Below, piece by piece: positions 1 to 8,545 of a stretch of DNA of 64,000 nt. The notes beneath the pieces are model-generated. The model saw nothing but the letters and a program-made list of their open reading frames with translations. It was not told the origin of the DNA and ran no database searches. The position numbers and the translations under genes were made by a program. The stretch is taken from positions 1 through 64,000 of IMG/VR virus record IMGVR_UViG_3300020020_000003; one strand, 5' to 3'. Source of the DNA: a virus. Each line of letters starts with the position of its first letter. Positions within the stretch are counted from its first letter, which is position 1.

Positions 1-1087
1 GCGTCTCGCTGTTATGTCCAGGAGGATAGACAGGTCGTGTGCCTCGCCCTAACATCTGGACCCACAACACTGTGGACATAGTTGGACGCAGGACAATAAT
101 CATATCCACTGTCGGATCGTCATAGCCCGTTGTCAGAATGTTATTGTTGACCAGCGCGCGGATCTTGCCGGCTCGGAAGGCCTTGATTGTGGCGTCACGA
201 TCTTCGCGCCTGCTGTGGACGCATCCCGCAGGGATTCCCATCTCGTTTAAGATCTGAGTAATGTGTTCGGCATGTTCAATGCCTGCTCCAAATACTAACC
301 ACTTCTTACGATCCTTACCAAGATCGATAGCTTCTTTAATTGCAGCAACGGTGATTTCATGTTTGTCGACTGCAATCTGTAGATCTTTCTCTATAAACTC
401 ACCACCGCGTAGATGGACTCCGTCTACGTTAAGTTCTGTTTTCATCTTCTTAGGGATCAGCGGAACAAGGTAGCCTTCTGCGATCAACCTATTGAAGCTA
501 TGATAGTTTGTGATGTCGAAACAGAAATCAGTGAAGACACTTGGATGCAGTTTTCCATCTTTATCTAGATATGGATCAGTTAGTTTCCCGTGTCCCATAC
601 GCCAAGGAGTAGCAGTAAGCCCGATCACACGAAGTTTTGGGTTTATCTTTTTCAATGCATCAATAAGCGTCTGATACATTGTATTGCCGCGTGGGCTAAC
701 TAGATGGACTTCGTCAATAATAATTAAGTCAACATGACCAAAGAGTTGAGGTTGTCTCCAGACAGAAGCAATGCCGCCTAATGTGATGGGCTGTCTAGAA
801 TTCTTTTGTCCGAGTCCATCACTATAGATGCCGACAGGTGCATCAGGCCATAGCGCAATCAGCTTCTCAAAATTCTGTTGAATTAATTCCTTAACGTGAG
901 TCAGCAGCATAACTTTTTGGAATGGAAAGTTCTTAAAGATACCTTCGAGGAAACGGGCATTGACAATCGTCTTGCCACTGCCGGTAGGCATTGCAAGAAT
1001 TGGATTGCCAATAGAATGGGTTTCGAAGTATGCCCATATACTATTGACTGCTTCCGTTTGATATTGTCTGTCGATAAAAGGCTTCAT
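1..1087 (-). CDS. SF2 DNA/RNA helicase (DEVH box), 3' end outside window
   Basis: Leftward frame open from ATG at 1087 to the window edge (362 codons), so the C-terminus is missing. Visible superfamily 2 motifs in order: Walker A PTGSGKT (residues 34-40), DEVH (125-128), TATPWR (159-164) and, in the second RecA-like domain, the motif VI type QMLGRGTRP near 345. This is the arrangement of phage recombination or branch-migration helicases such as T4 UvsW. The start overlaps the stop of the upstream nuclease by ATGA. A probable promoter lies about 60-90 bp upstream, inside the nuclease gene. Family is clear; whether it acts in recombination, R-loop removal or repair is inferred from its neighbours. 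Confidence 0.93.
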   Translation of the reverse strand, partial: MKPFIDRQYQTEAVNSIWAYFETHSIGNPILAMPTGSGKTIVNARFLEGIFKNFPFQKVMLLTHVKELIQQNFEKLIALWPDAPVGIYSDGLGQKNSRQPITLGGIASVWRQPQLFGHVDLIIIDEVHLVSPRGNTMYQTLIDALKKINPKLRVIGLTATPWRMGHGKLTDPYLDKDGKLHPSVFTDFCFDITNYHSFNRLIAEGYLVPLIPKKMKTELNVDGVHLRGGEFIEKDLQIAVDKHEITVAAIKEAIDLGKDRKKWLVFGAGIEHAEHITQILNEMGIPAGCVHSRREDRDATIKAFRAGKIRALVNNNILTTGYDDPTVDMIIVLRPTMSTVLWVQMLGRGTRPVYPPGHNSET

Positions 1088-2028
1088 TTGTAGTGATCCG
1101 CTATCTTGTACAGTGGGCAACCTATGAGCTGCTTTTCTGTACTTAGTATAGCACATTGAGTCGGGTGAGTGCAAGCCCATCGTCCTTCGGATTGGACTTG
1201 AACATATTTGCAAGTTCGACAGTTTCTGTCAGGTGCTCGTTTCATATGACAGATAGGTTTGTGTTCGCACCAGGTACATTTCCAGAACCCCGGCGAGGTA
1301 CTGAGCTTAGTTGGGGGCGTCGCAGCTTGTATCAATTTCTCGCCTCTCTCAATGTACTGATCTGCATGCTCAGGATTGAGAGTAAGTATCTCGATATAAA
1401 GATCATCCGTGTTCTTGTTGACTGCCATATAGAGACAGCTCGCAATACCCATCTTACGCATGTAGATTTGTGCTTGAACAAAGTGTTCTGGTTTTCCATC
1501 GCGAACACCTTTACCTTTAAAATGACCTTCGCTAGCTAGATATGCCCGCCATTCTTCCAGCTTTCCTGCTAACTCGATAAAAGATCTTTCGTTATGAGTT
1601 TTGCATTCAAGAAGAGTGGGGCTGTTATTATAATGTGTGACCCCGTCACCACTTCCACCACCGTGGCCATCCCCAAACTGAATTCGAAATTGCTTTCCTT
1701 CTGCGTCTTGTTGATAGACAGGCATTCCAACAGTGAGTAGCATCGCGATGAAACGCGCTTCCTCAATGTGCCCACGATTAAATAGACGGAGCATACGACC
1801 TTGGTGCGCAGCCTTGGTAGCCCATCGAAAACTGTACCATACGGCGCGGCCACAGTCATGACCGAGCTGAGAAGCTCCCATGTGGCTTCGATGAGACTCT
1901 TCAGTGTCTCTGTATGCATCCGACATATGCGGAAGTACCTGACCGAGCCAACCTCTGTATGCAGCACCTTGATCAATTGCAATAGCTTTATCGATAGCGA
2001 GACATAAATCCCGAGCAATATCAACCAT
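1084..2028 (-). CDS. PD-(D/E)XK nuclease, Cas4/RecB-like with Fe-S cysteines
   Basis: 314 aa. The GSGDGV segment supplies Asp128 and LLECKTH supplies Glu141-x-Lys143, together the PD-(D/E)XK catalytic core. One N-terminal cysteine in a GHDCGRAVWY context (about residue 59) and a C-terminal CTWCEHKPIC cluster match the four-cysteine 4Fe-4S arrangement of Cas4/AddB-type nucleases. A further CRTC...C...C group follows at the C-terminus. It probably resects DNA ends during recombination with the adjacent helicase, Sak4-like ATPase and DUF669 protein. Start ATG has AAGGA upstream and overlaps the stop of the preceding small gene (TAATG). Confidence 0.88.
   Translation of the reverse strand: MVDIARDLCLAIDKAIAIDQGAAYRGWLGQVLPHMSDAYRDTEESHRSHMGASQLGHDCGRAVWYSFRWATKAAHQGRMLRLFNRGHIEEARFIAMLLTVGMPVYQQDAEGKQFRIQFGDGHGGGSGDGVTHYNNSPTLLECKTHNERSFIELAGKLEEWRAYLASEGHFKGKGVRDGKPEHFVQAQIYMRKMGIASCLYMAVNKNTDDLYIEILTLNPEHADQYIERGEKLIQAATPPTKLSTSPGFWKCTWCEHKPICHMKRAPDRNCRTCKYVQVQSEGRWACTHPTQCAILSTEKQLIGCPLYKIADHYK
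1145..1174 (-). promoter_or_regulatory. predicted sigma70-type promoter inside the nuclease gene
   Basis: On the minus strand TTGCAC (1174-1169), an 18-bp spacer ending in TGTGC, then TATACT (1150-1145). The TGC before the -10 makes an extended -10. It would transcribe the helicase separately from the nuclease operon. The same architecture recurs elsewhere in the window. Not experimentally supported. Confidence 0.55.
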
Positions 2029-2189
2029 TAAGATTCATCCTTCTTCTTTTGAAATTCTAAGTACTCAATAAGAGTCTGATATAATTTCTGAGATATTAGA
2101 TCATTTCCTGGAGTAACAATTATTGTTCCAAGAATTGTTACTTTCTTTTCTGTAACAAGGATTGCAGAATCACCAAGAAACGTGATCAT
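2028..2189 (-). CDS. small hypothetical protein (53 aa)
   Basis: Short leftward frame beginning MITFLGDSAILVTEKK and ending in the basic/acidic tail QKKKDES. Supported by AAGGA about 9 bases before ATG, a 4-base ATGA overlap with the gene upstream and a TAATG overlap with the nuclease downstream, so it fills the gap in a tightly coupled operon. No recognisable domain. Confidence 0.6.
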   Translation of the reverse strand: MITFLGDSAILVTEKKVTILGTIIVTPGNDLISQKLYQTLIEYLEFQKKKDES

Positions 2190-2338
2190 TGGGATTTATC
2201 CTTATTTAAGGCGTCGTGAATAGCTTGCTTTAATTCTTCATTCGGTGCAAGTAGACCATAATCAGTCTCTCTCCACCAACGTTGTCGCAATGCGAGTGGA
2301 AGTTTAGACCAGATTTCATTTGTCATTTCCCAACTCAT
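2186..2338 (-). CDS. small hypothetical protein (50 aa)
   Basis: Leftward frame starting MSWEMTNEIWSKLPLALRQR, rich in tryptophan and charged residues and predicted helical. A strong GAGGTG ribosome site precedes the ATG, and the stop overlaps the next start by ATGA. It follows directly after a putative terminator, so transcription reaches it by readthrough or from an unseen promoter. Function unknown. Confidence 0.6.
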   Translation of the reverse strand: MSWEMTNEIWSKLPLALRQRWWRETDYGLLAPNEELKQAIHDALNKDKSQ

Positions 2339-2357
2339 TATCCACCTCTATTGAAAA

Positions 2358-2386
2358 GTAGGGGGCCCCCCGAATGGAGCCCCCTT
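2358..2386 (-). terminator. possible intrinsic terminator after DUF669 gene
   Basis: On the minus strand GGGGGC, an 11-12 base loop and GCCCCC form a GC hairpin followed by TACTTTTC, a weak U-tract. It lies 18 bp after the DUF669 stop and before the two small genes upstream of the nuclease. Confidence 0.5.
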
Positions 2387-2403
2387 GAGTTGGTTACGTT
2401 CAG

Positions 2404-3258
2404 TTACGAAGGCTGCCTGGCCCATGGCGGCTGGGCAGTTTGAGCAGCAGTGACAGCAGGATCTTGCGGCTGTTGAACAGCCTGAGGAGCCTGTTGAGTC
2501 GGAGGAGGCGCAGCGAACCCAACGGGCGCGGACTGTTGTACCGGTGCCTGTTGGGGTTCGGCCTGCTGTACAGGCTGCGTCTGCACAGGTGCCTGCATCT
2601 GTTGCGGAGCTTGCTGCGGAGGCTGTCCCCAAGGCTGCTGAGTCTGAGGTTGCTGCCAACCACCGTTTGGAGGAGCTGCCTGTTGTTGCGGAGGCTGCTG
2701 GTATACTCCGTTCTGCTGCGGAGCTTGCTGCTGCGGAGGTGCCCAAGTCTGCTGTGGTGCTTGCTGAGGTGCCTGTTGAGGCGTCCAGCCAGTGGGTGCT
2801 GCTGCGGGAGCTCCCTGAGGTTTCGTTCCGGGTTGAGCAAGAACACCAGGAACCACATAGTTGATGGGCTTGTAGCTCTTAATCTCCGACTTGTCGTCGT
2901 AGACACCGTTGGGGTCCTTGATGGTCTTGACACGTCCCTTCAGCGGGATGTTGTGAAGCTGCTGGGTGTCCTGAACGTAAGGCAGATTGAGAGCGGCACA
3001 GATTGCGCTCAGTTCGCGATTCGCAATCTCCATTGTCTGGATATTGGTGTGCCGCATATTCAGGCCAGTGAACACCTTACGTCCCTGGTGTGGTCCGTCG
3101 ATGATGGAGAATCGAAGAACGAGACGCAGGTGGTTAGGGTTGCCGTCTTTTGTCGGCATCGCGTTAGATTCGTCGATGATGAAGTTGTACCAGCCTTCAG
3201 GAATGACATCGTTGTCGAGAGGTGTAAACTGTCGAGCGTCGAAATTGAGCTGCACCAT
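2404..3258 (-). CDS. DUF669-family protein, putative ssDNA-binding recombination partner
   Basis: 284 aa. The first ~140 residues (VIPEGWYNFIIDES..., ...NPNHLRLVLRFSIIDGPHQG, ...GRKVFTGLNM) match the phage DUF669 pattern, a family regularly encoded beside Sak4-type ATPases and thought to have an ssDNA-binding role. From about residue 150 the chain is low-complexity, dominated by Gln, Pro and Ala (repeated PQQAPQQ), ending in WARQPS; such tails are common in SSB-like proteins as flexible linkers. AAGGAG sits 8 bases before ATG. It lies immediately downstream of the Sak4-like gene, which supports joint action in strand annealing or replication. Confidence 0.8.
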   Translation of the reverse strand: MVQLNFDARQFTPLDNDVIPEGWYNFIIDESNAMPTKDGNPNHLRLVLRFSIIDGPHQGRKVFTGLNMRHTNIQTMEIANRELSAICAALNLPYVQDTQQLHNIPLKGRVKTIKDPNGVYDDKSEIKSYKPINYVVPGVLAQPGTKPQGAPAAAPTGWTPQQAPQQAPQQTWAPPQQQAPQQNGVYQQPPQQQAAPPNGGWQQPQTQQPWGQPPQQAPQQMQAPVQTQPVQQAEPQQAPVQQSAPVGFAAPPPTQQAPQAVQQPQDPAVTAAQTAQPPWARQPS

Positions 3259-3270
3259 TAGATGGCTCCT

Positions 3271-3996
3271 TTACGAGTTGAGGATCTTGTTGAAGATGTA
3301 GCCTAGATTTGGAGGCTCCATATTTGCTAGAGCTCCACTTCTATCCTTTGCTTCGAATTGAAGGTCAGGTTGCGTCTGCAGGAAACGAAACTCCTGCTGA
3401 GTCGTTGGATCTTTCCCAACCCCAAGACGAAAGACTTCGTCAAAGAAGTAAGGTAACTTCGGTCCAAGTTTAGCGCCCGGCATCGATGGACCATATTTAA
3501 CGATACCAGATAATTCATCTTTTGTCGGCTCCATCTTTGCGGAGACGAGCACATTCTTACCTTGGAGATCTCGGAAAGCTCTGATCAAAGTCTCCATTTT
3601 TTCAATCAGTTCCCCGTAAGCCTGACGAGGATCTTTTACTTGTCGTTTGGCATTGTTGAGAACAACTTCACCAATCTCGGTTATGCTGTCCAATCCAATG
3701 CTCTGAAAGTTACGAGCTTCTGCGCTCTGCAGACACCAGAGATGAGCATCTCGCAAATCGTCTGCAGTCTCAATGGTAATGATAGGCATGTTGTAACAGA
3801 CAGATTGATCATTACCAAATAGACGTCTCAGGTTAGATTCGCGAAGAGATAGAGCACCGGACTCAGCAGAGATTAGAACGGGGGTTGGAAGTGTAGCAGT
3901 AAGAACTGTTTTTCCAACTCCTGCACCCCCGTAGACAAGAACTTTGATCCCATTGGACAAAGATTCTTCCGAAGCAGTAGAAAAGTGAAGTGCCAT
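3271..3996 (-). CDS. Sak4-like RecA-fold ATPase (single-strand annealing type)
   Basis: 241 aa with Walker A GGAGVGKT at residues 23-30 and a downstream acidic segment (SIGLDSITEIGE) fitting Walker B. This is the compact AAA_24/Sak4 ATPase family of phages, RecA-like enzymes involved in single-strand annealing recombination. The start is taken at ATG 3996, with AAGGAG six bases upstream; a TTG codon directly before it would add one residue. The ATG overlaps the stop of the upstream gene (TGATG). Neighbouring DUF669, nuclease and primase-helicase genes support a recombination/replication role. Confidence 0.85.
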   Translation of the reverse strand: MALHFSTASEESLSNGIKVLVYGGAGVGKTVLTATLPTPVLISAESGALSLRESNLRRLFGNDQSVCYNMPIITIETADDLRDAHLWCLQSAEARNFQSIGLDSITEIGEVVLNNAKRQVKDPRQAYGELIEKMETLIRAFRDLQGKNVLVSAKMEPTKDELSGIVKYGPSMPGAKLGPKLPYFFDEVFRLGVGKDPTTQQEFRFLQTQPDLQFEAKDRSGALANMEPPNLGYIFNKILNS

Positions 3997-4433
3997 CAAG
4001 TACTCCTTTTTGGAATGACGATATCGAGTCCGGGCATACCCGGCTTGATCACAAGCACCTGATCGAACAAATTACGCTGCTCGTCAGTAAGAGTACGATA
4101 CTCTTTGATTGCAACTTCAGGCTTCCACTTGACCAACTTCTCCAGTTCCAACTTGGGAAGATTGTGGTCAGGCAGGGATTGCGACTTTGCTAGTTCTTGA
4201 AGTAGATCGATCTGAACAGCACGATTAATAGTGTGTACTGCTTTCAGAACTGCACCGGTCCCGTCGTTCAGTGGATGGCTGTTGGTACCCTCTTCCGGAC
4301 TTGGGAACAGTCCAGCGAAAATAAATTGACGAAGAACGATTTCCTTGTTCTTCATCTCCTCCATTTGCTTTTTCAATTCGTACCACTCTCTAAGGTGGTC
4401 GAGGGAAACTTGCCGTTCTGGTATCAAAGTCAT
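3996..4433 (-). CDS. hypothetical phage protein (145 aa)
   Basis: Begins MTLIPERQVSLDHLREWYEL; mostly helical and charged, with an EMKNKEIVLRQFIFAGLFPSP segment and a conserved-looking C-terminus (LIVKPGMPGLDIVIP type). The frame is open 20 codons further upstream, but GGAG lies 8 bases before ATG 4433 and a predicted promoter covers the upstream part, so the short form is preferred. Its place between the SLOG gene and the Sak4-like gene suggests a replication/recombination accessory role. Not assignable to a biochemical function. Confidence 0.75.
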   Translation of the reverse strand: MTLIPERQVSLDHLREWYELKKQMEEMKNKEIVLRQFIFAGLFPSPEEGTNSHPLNDGTGAVLKAVHTINRAVQIDLLQELAKSQSLPDHNLPKLELEKLVKWKPEVAIKEYRTLTDEQRNLFDQVLVIKPGMPGLDIVIPKRST

Positions 4434-4464
4434 AGGAAGTACTCCGTTGTTAGATGGACCATAC

Positions 4465-4493
4465 TTTATAGCATAATAAGCGATCGGATGCAA
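4465..4493 (-). promoter_or_regulatory. predicted sigma70-type promoter
   Basis: Minus strand TTGCAT, 17-bp spacer ending TATGC, TATAAA. An extended -10 (TGC) is present. It sits just upstream of the start at 4433 and would drive that gene, the Sak4-like gene and DUF669. Confidence 0.6.
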
Positions 4494-4496
4494 GTA

Positions 4497-4850
4497 TCAA
4501 TGCTTGGGATATTGCACCTCAATGACAGGAATACCAGCAGCGCGTGCTTGTTTCATCATGTTAGCTGTACCTGGTCCGCCTGGAAATGCGATCACAACAT
4601 GTGGCCCTTCTAATAACATCTGTGCATTTCGTCTAGGCCCAGCTTGGTGTCCAAAGATATGCCAATCTGCTTCGATCTTACGATGATCAATAGCATGTTC
4701 GACGGCCCATGCGCCAGCTATAGCATCGACATGCAATGCACCACCCTCGATCAGAGTACTAATTATATTTCCATTATGATACCAATTAAGCCATTGACGA
4801 ATAAAGTTAGGTCGACTGTAAAGATGACTACCGCAGACGATGACTTTCAT
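4497..4850 (-). CDS. YspA/DUF2493-like SLOG-domain protein
   Basis: 117 aa. N-terminal MKVIVCGSHLYSRP, then EGGALHVDAIAGAWA, WHIFGHQAGPRRNAQML and VIAFPGGPGTANMMKQA: the full set of Rossmann-like SLOG motifs typical of the DUF2493/YspA family. SLOG proteins bind nucleotides or nucleotide-derived ligands; in phages the substrate is unknown. GGGGAAC lies directly before ATG, and the ATG overlaps the stop of the primase-helicase by ATGA, so it is translationally coupled to the replication gene. Confidence 0.85.
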   Translation of the reverse strand: MKVIVCGSHLYSRPNFIRQWLNWYHNGNIISTLIEGGALHVDAIAGAWAVEHAIDHRKIEADWHIFGHQAGPRRNAQMLLEGPHVVIAFPGGPGTANMMKQARAAGIPVIEVQYPKH

Positions 4851-7210
4851 GTTCCCCTGACCCAGTATAGATCACCTGTTGTCATTCCTTTTTCATTTGG
4901 ATCTTTAATCTCTTTAAGTCTACCCAATCTACTCATGGTTTGAATTGCTTCTCTTAATTTCTTATCATCAAAATTACCATCAGTTCTGAAACAAGCTATC
5001 TGGAGCATTCTAGCTCTAATATAAGAATACGGAATCTTTCCTGCTGCTTGAAATTCTGCTGAGATTCGATAGGTGACTGCTACTCGCTTGTTCACATATT
5101 CTTCCAATAGTCCTTCAAGCTTTTTAATCTGTACACTATTTCCTGTTCCAAGATCTCCAGAAGCTTGCTTAGTCTTAAAATTATTGATATCATTCATAAC
5201 AAAGCGTTCGAAGTAATCCCAATGAGCCTCAGTCACAATCGGAACATTTACATTTCCTTGCGGTGTTGGTGGAGGTGTATCTAAGATTGCAGCAAGAGTT
5301 GCTAGAACGTTGATTCGCAAAGTAGAACGAGACCACATATGATGTTCAATATCACTACCTTTATTGTCGATAGAAAGATTATAACTGTTGTCACAATACT
5401 TTGTAAATCTATCATATCGTGCTTCAGCATCTGAATCCAATATAGCAACGATTGGAGGTTTCTTTTGAGTAAGAACCAGATCCGCAACTCGGGCAAGTAT
5501 AACTAGATAATCTACAAAGTTCGGATCGATTGAATAATCTACTTTCTTATTTATATCGCTTCGTTTCCCTTTATATTCAAAAATATTAAATCGAGATATG
5601 AATCCACTGTTAAGAAGAAACGCATTGATACTTTCAAAGACCTCTGGTGTAGTGTCTCCAAGGATACTATACGCAGGAGAATGAAGAGATTGTACATTTT
5701 TAGTGGCATCGCTGTAATTGATTGCATCGGATGTTGAACCAGGATTAGATTTAGAATGTAGACCGAGCATTACTGTCATTAGACCTTGTATATTCTCATC
5801 GCGAGCATTTGAAAATCTTTTCATTAATCCACCAAACTCGCCTAGGATTTGTGCAAACGATCCCCGTGTTGGGGTGAAATGCTTTGTAAGACCTTGTCCA
5901 CTTGCAAAACTTCCAAAGTGAAAAGCATCTTTGAATGTTGGGAACTTTTCAGAACAGATTTTAATCAGTCTACTGATCCCAGTTGACATTGCTTCCTTAC
6001 CCATTCCAGAAGGAGCAACGACAAGATTATAAGTATTCAATCCAGAATTAGTATTGGTATTCCAACCCCGTCCACAAAGAGCTGATACCACAGTGATCGC
6101 GGCTGCCACTGAGAATTCAACATTGGGATAGATTGAACCTCTATAAAAATATCGAGCTAAGTATCCAAGGCCTCCAGTAGGAAAATCGATATGAGATACA
6201 ACTTCTTCGGGATCGGGTAAAGAATCAAAATCAACCGTATGTTCAACTGTCTGAAATTGAATAGGATCTGGAGTGAAAACAACAGCTCCATCAGCGGTGC
6301 GTAAAAGAGCTTGTTCAGCTTCGTACTTGGCAATGATAGCATCTGCACTGCGTTTGCCAGCTTCGATATCTACCATCTCAGCTTGGCGGATAAAACGAGC
6401 ATGACGTAGGGTACGCAAGATATAATCTGAACGATTTGCTTTGGTTCTTTTTCCAAGCCCGGATTGACGAAATAGACGTTTACATTGATCATTCGATGGA
6501 CTATGACGTACAAGATGAACCATTAGATCAAGATCACCTTCTGACTGTGATGGATGATCTAATTCACGCCACATTCCTTGCCAGAGCATTCTTGCGTCTT
6601 CGTTCTCCCATAACTTGCGGCCTACGTCTTCATCAGTTTCAGTTTGAGGTAACTCCTCGAGAACAACTTCATCGTAGCCTTCAGACAAAGGCATCTGACT
6701 AAGCATTTTCATCAGCATATCTTGTCTAGCTTCTAATTGTTCTTTACGATGCAGGACGTTGCCGGTACAGACCATAAATCTATTTTGACTGTAGATCTCT
6801 ACGCCATCGCGTCGCCGGCCGAGTCCAATGCTCCCCTTGCACCAAATATGGATTCCATGCCCACCGATGGATCGTTCTGTGTAACTGTCAAAGTTCTTAA
6901 CGATAGTCTGAAATAGATCTAGATACTCCTTTGTGGTGTTGGGCTTTACGTCAAGATCAATACAAGTAATATCTTCGCCTTCCATAATGACGAAGCCGAT
7001 TGCAAGATTGTGGGTTAGCGCAAGAGTTGTAGCTTCTTCAAAGCTCATCCATTGCGAGTTGAGGTGCTTTGAAACAGATGCGTTAAAGAATTGTCCATCC
7101 TTAGAAAAGATAGGACTTTTATTTACAGGGTGAGCAACGAGCCACTGCCTTTTCAGACGCAGCTCCATAGGCAAATTTCGCCATTGGAGCAGACGTGGAT
7201 CGTCAGTCAT
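4847..7210 (-). CDS. primase-helicase fusion (prim-pol-like N-terminus, DUF3987-like ATPase)
   Basis: 787 aa. Residues 84-88 (CIDLDVK) and 116-123 (GGHGIHIW) give the DxD and sGH motifs of the archaeo-eukaryotic primase/prim-pol fold, with GVEIYSQNRF supplying the third acidic site near 136-145. Residues ~205-265 (DLDLMVHLVRHS...LFRQSGL) resemble the linker found in P4/NrS-1-type replicative primases. A P-loop APSGMGKE at 399-406 opens a DUF3987-type helicase-like ATPase domain. It probably primes and unwinds at the phage origin. GCGGAG is 6 bases upstream of ATG and a strong promoter lies ~45-75 bp upstream. Confidence 0.88.
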   Translation of the reverse strand: MTDDPRLLQWRNLPMELRLKRQWLVAHPVNKSPIFSKDGQFFNASVSKHLNSQWMSFEEATTLALTHNLAIGFVIMEGEDITCIDLDVKPNTTKEYLDLFQTIVKNFDSYTERSIGGHGIHIWCKGSIGLGRRRDGVEIYSQNRFMVCTGNVLHRKEQLEARQDMLMKMLSQMPLSEGYDEVVLEELPQTETDEDVGRKLWENEDARMLWQGMWRELDHPSQSEGDLDLMVHLVRHSPSNDQCKRLFRQSGLGKRTKANRSDYILRTLRHARFIRQAEMVDIEAGKRSADAIIAKYEAEQALLRTADGAVVFTPDPIQFQTVEHTVDFDSLPDPEEVVSHIDFPTGGLGYLARYFYRGSIYPNVEFSVAAAITVVSALCGRGWNTNTNSGLNTYNLVVAPSGMGKEAMSTGISRLIKICSEKFPTFKDAFHFGSFASGQGLTKHFTPTRGSFAQILGEFGGLMKRFSNARDENIQGLMTVMLGLHSKSNPGSTSDAINYSDATKNVQSLHSPAYSILGDTTPEVFESINAFLLNSGFISRFNIFEYKGKRSDINKKVDYSIDPNFVDYLVILARVADLVLTQKKPPIVAILDSDAEARYDRFTKYCDNSYNLSIDNKGSDIEHHMWSRSTLRINVLATLAAILDTPPPTPQGNVNVPIVTEAHWDYFERFVMNDINNFKTKQASGDLGTGNSVQIKKLEGLLEEYVNKRVAVTYRISAEFQAAGKIPYSYIRARMLQIACFRTDGNFDDKKLREAIQTMSRLGRLKEIKDPNEKGMTTGDLYWVRGT

Positions 7211-7255
7211 GGGTGGCTCCGCCGAGCGATGTAGGAAGCGATAGGGGATGCAAAT

Positions 7256-7284
7256 ACTATAGCATGGAGACTCGGGAGGGTCAA
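7256..7284 (-). promoter_or_regulatory. strong predicted sigma70 promoter for the replication operon
   Basis: Minus strand TTGACC (7284-7279), 17-bp spacer ending CATGC, TATAGT (7261-7256): close to consensus with an extended -10. It lies between the stop of the 203-aa gene and the primase-helicase start. Confidence 0.75.
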
Positions 7285-7288
7285 GCCC

Positions 7289-7900
7289 CTAAATATGGGG
7301 TTCTGTCTCCTTGAGAGTCACAAGTGACTTCTGCCAGCGGCCAAGCTCGTTACTGCTAGTCGAAACCTTTATCTTATGCTCATCATTAAGCACTTTCATA
7401 ATCGTTTGACGAAGAGAAAGTATAGTTGGAATGTCAAAAGGTTTACCCGCAGCCTCCCACATTTCGGTAGCAACTCGATGTATCAAAGGACCAACTGAGC
7501 CCCGTCGCGCGTTAGGCAGTCGTTGCGGCCGAGGAGGGGGAAGAGGTGCGCTGATAACAATATTGGGAGCCTCTAATGTAGGGAGCCGGCTGGGTTCAAA
7601 GCGTAATTGCTTCGCAATCGCAGCCCTAATCTGTAGACGTAAGGTAAGAATTGCCTTTTCATCCATCTTTGCTGGACTAAGGGGTGGATCTAACTTTAAC
7701 CAATGATAAAGACGTCGAAGTTTAATCTCGGACCAGTGTGAAAGAGCGCCTAGGAATATAGGATCATCAATTGCTTCGACTCGAGAGCTCCTTACCAGCT
7801 GAAGGTGAGTTGGAAGTTCCCCCTCTTCGAACCGCAATTGATCCGGAACCGGCGCTACGTGCAGAATCCGTGGGTTGACCAGGTCAAATAGAAGCCACAT
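7289..7900 (-). CDS. hypothetical protein (203 aa), possible DNA-binding C-terminus
   Basis: Begins MWLLFDLVNPRILHVAPVPD. The centre is proline- and arginine-rich (APLPPPRPQRLP). The last ~70 residues (IHRVATEMWEAAG... LSLRQTIMKVL... STSSNELGRWQK) are a helical unit whose pattern W-x-A...G-x-P...LR...S-x-x-x-E-x-x-x-W-x-K is shared with the C-terminus of the 13796-14182 product. Translation is coupled to the upstream 68-aa gene (TAATG). Function unknown; a small DNA-binding module is only a possibility. Confidence 0.72.
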   Translation of the reverse strand: MWLLFDLVNPRILHVAPVPDQLRFEEGELPTHLQLVRSSRVEAIDDPIFLGALSHWSEIKLRRLYHWLKLDPPLSPAKMDEKAILTLRLQIRAAIAKQLRFEPSRLPTLEAPNIVISAPLPPPRPQRLPNARRGSVGPLIHRVATEMWEAAGKPFDIPTILSLRQTIMKVLNDEHKIKVSTSSNELGRWQKSLVTLKETEPHI

Positions 7901-8106
7901 TATGCAGCACCTTTTCCCTCGGCAGAGAATTGCGCCTTGAGCGCCTCTATCTCCCGTTGATCAATTAGACTGTAGGTGTATCTGGGGTCACTTAATTTTC
8001 TTATCTGAATGAACAACTCGTTCGCCCAGATTGGATTGTCGGTTGAATGCACTACCGATTCCTTGTGTTCAAGATGATCGATCTCAACGAGCTGAAAGCG
8101 TTTCAT
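7900..8106 (-). CDS. hypothetical protein (68 aa)
   Basis: MKRFQLVEIDHLEHKESVVH start with GAGGT 7 bases upstream; stop overlaps the next gene's ATG by one base (TAATG). Charged, helix-rich C-terminus (IDQREIEALKAQFSAEGK). No recognisable domain. The 140 bp upstream contain no convincing gene. Confidence 0.65.
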   Translation of the reverse strand: MKRFQLVEIDHLEHKESVVHSTDNPIWANELFIQIRKLSDPRYTYSLIDQREIEALKAQFSAEGKGAA

Positions 8107-8247
8107 TGTCTGTACCTCTGGTTAAAGTGAATGCGTGCGTCGATGTCCTTGTACGGCGCTATGATTACCCCTTACGGAGACCGCAGGACACCTTTCTGTA
8201 AACCGAGCCGCACGCTACCCGATCGAAGTACTCTCCGCAGGGGTGGC

Positions 8248-8463
8248 TCATTTAACCTTTGCTGCTCGAACAGCTAGAGTCTCGTTCTCGTCGAACGTTT
8301 CCCACCAGGCCTTTAAGATTCTCTTTGCCTGGGATTCGGAAACATCGAATTGGTTCTGAATGTACGGAACCGAGCCGAACATATTGGTCACACCTGATTC
8401 CCTCAAGAGGTCCAAGTATTCGAAGTAGGTCTCCCAGAGTTGAGGAGTGATAGTTTCTTCCAT
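8248..8463 (-). CDS. small phage protein, putative helix-turn-helix (71 aa)
   Basis: Sequence LWETYFEYLDLLRESGVTNMF followed by a helix-turn-helix-like unit (QNQFDVSESQAKRILKAWWE) recalls a short protein seen in many phages whose role is unknown. GGAG lies about 8 bases before ATG. It sits immediately downstream of the CGAGT repeat cluster. DNA binding is an inference from the HTH-like spacing only. Confidence 0.7.
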   Translation of the reverse strand: MEETITPQLWETYFEYLDLLRESGVTNMFGSVPYIQNQFDVSESQAKRILKAWWETFDENETLAVRAAKVK

Positions 8464-8472
8464 GGCGAGTTC

Positions 8473-8545
8473 TCCGGTCGAGTTAGAAGTTGAGGTCGAG
8501 TCTTTGGTCGAGTCCTTAGCCGGCGACCGAGTCTTTAGCCGGTTG
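8473..8545. repeat. CGAGT iteron-like cluster, copy 1
   Basis: Four spaced copies of (g)(g/a)(t/c)CGAGT in 73 bp (GGTCGAGTT, GGTCGAGTC, GGTCGAGTC, ACCGAGTC). It includes the 16-mer CGAGTCTTTAGCCGGT (8528-8543), found exactly again at 12558-12573. The cluster covers the end of the zinc-ribbon gene and the gap before the 71-aa gene. Possible protein-binding or replication iterons. Confidence 0.7.

Noticed and set aside
2440-3261. Rightward 273-aa frame opposite the DUF669 gene
   Set aside because: Leu/Arg/Ser-rich low-complexity translation is a by-product of the Gln/Pro-rich DUF669 coding DNA; no SD.
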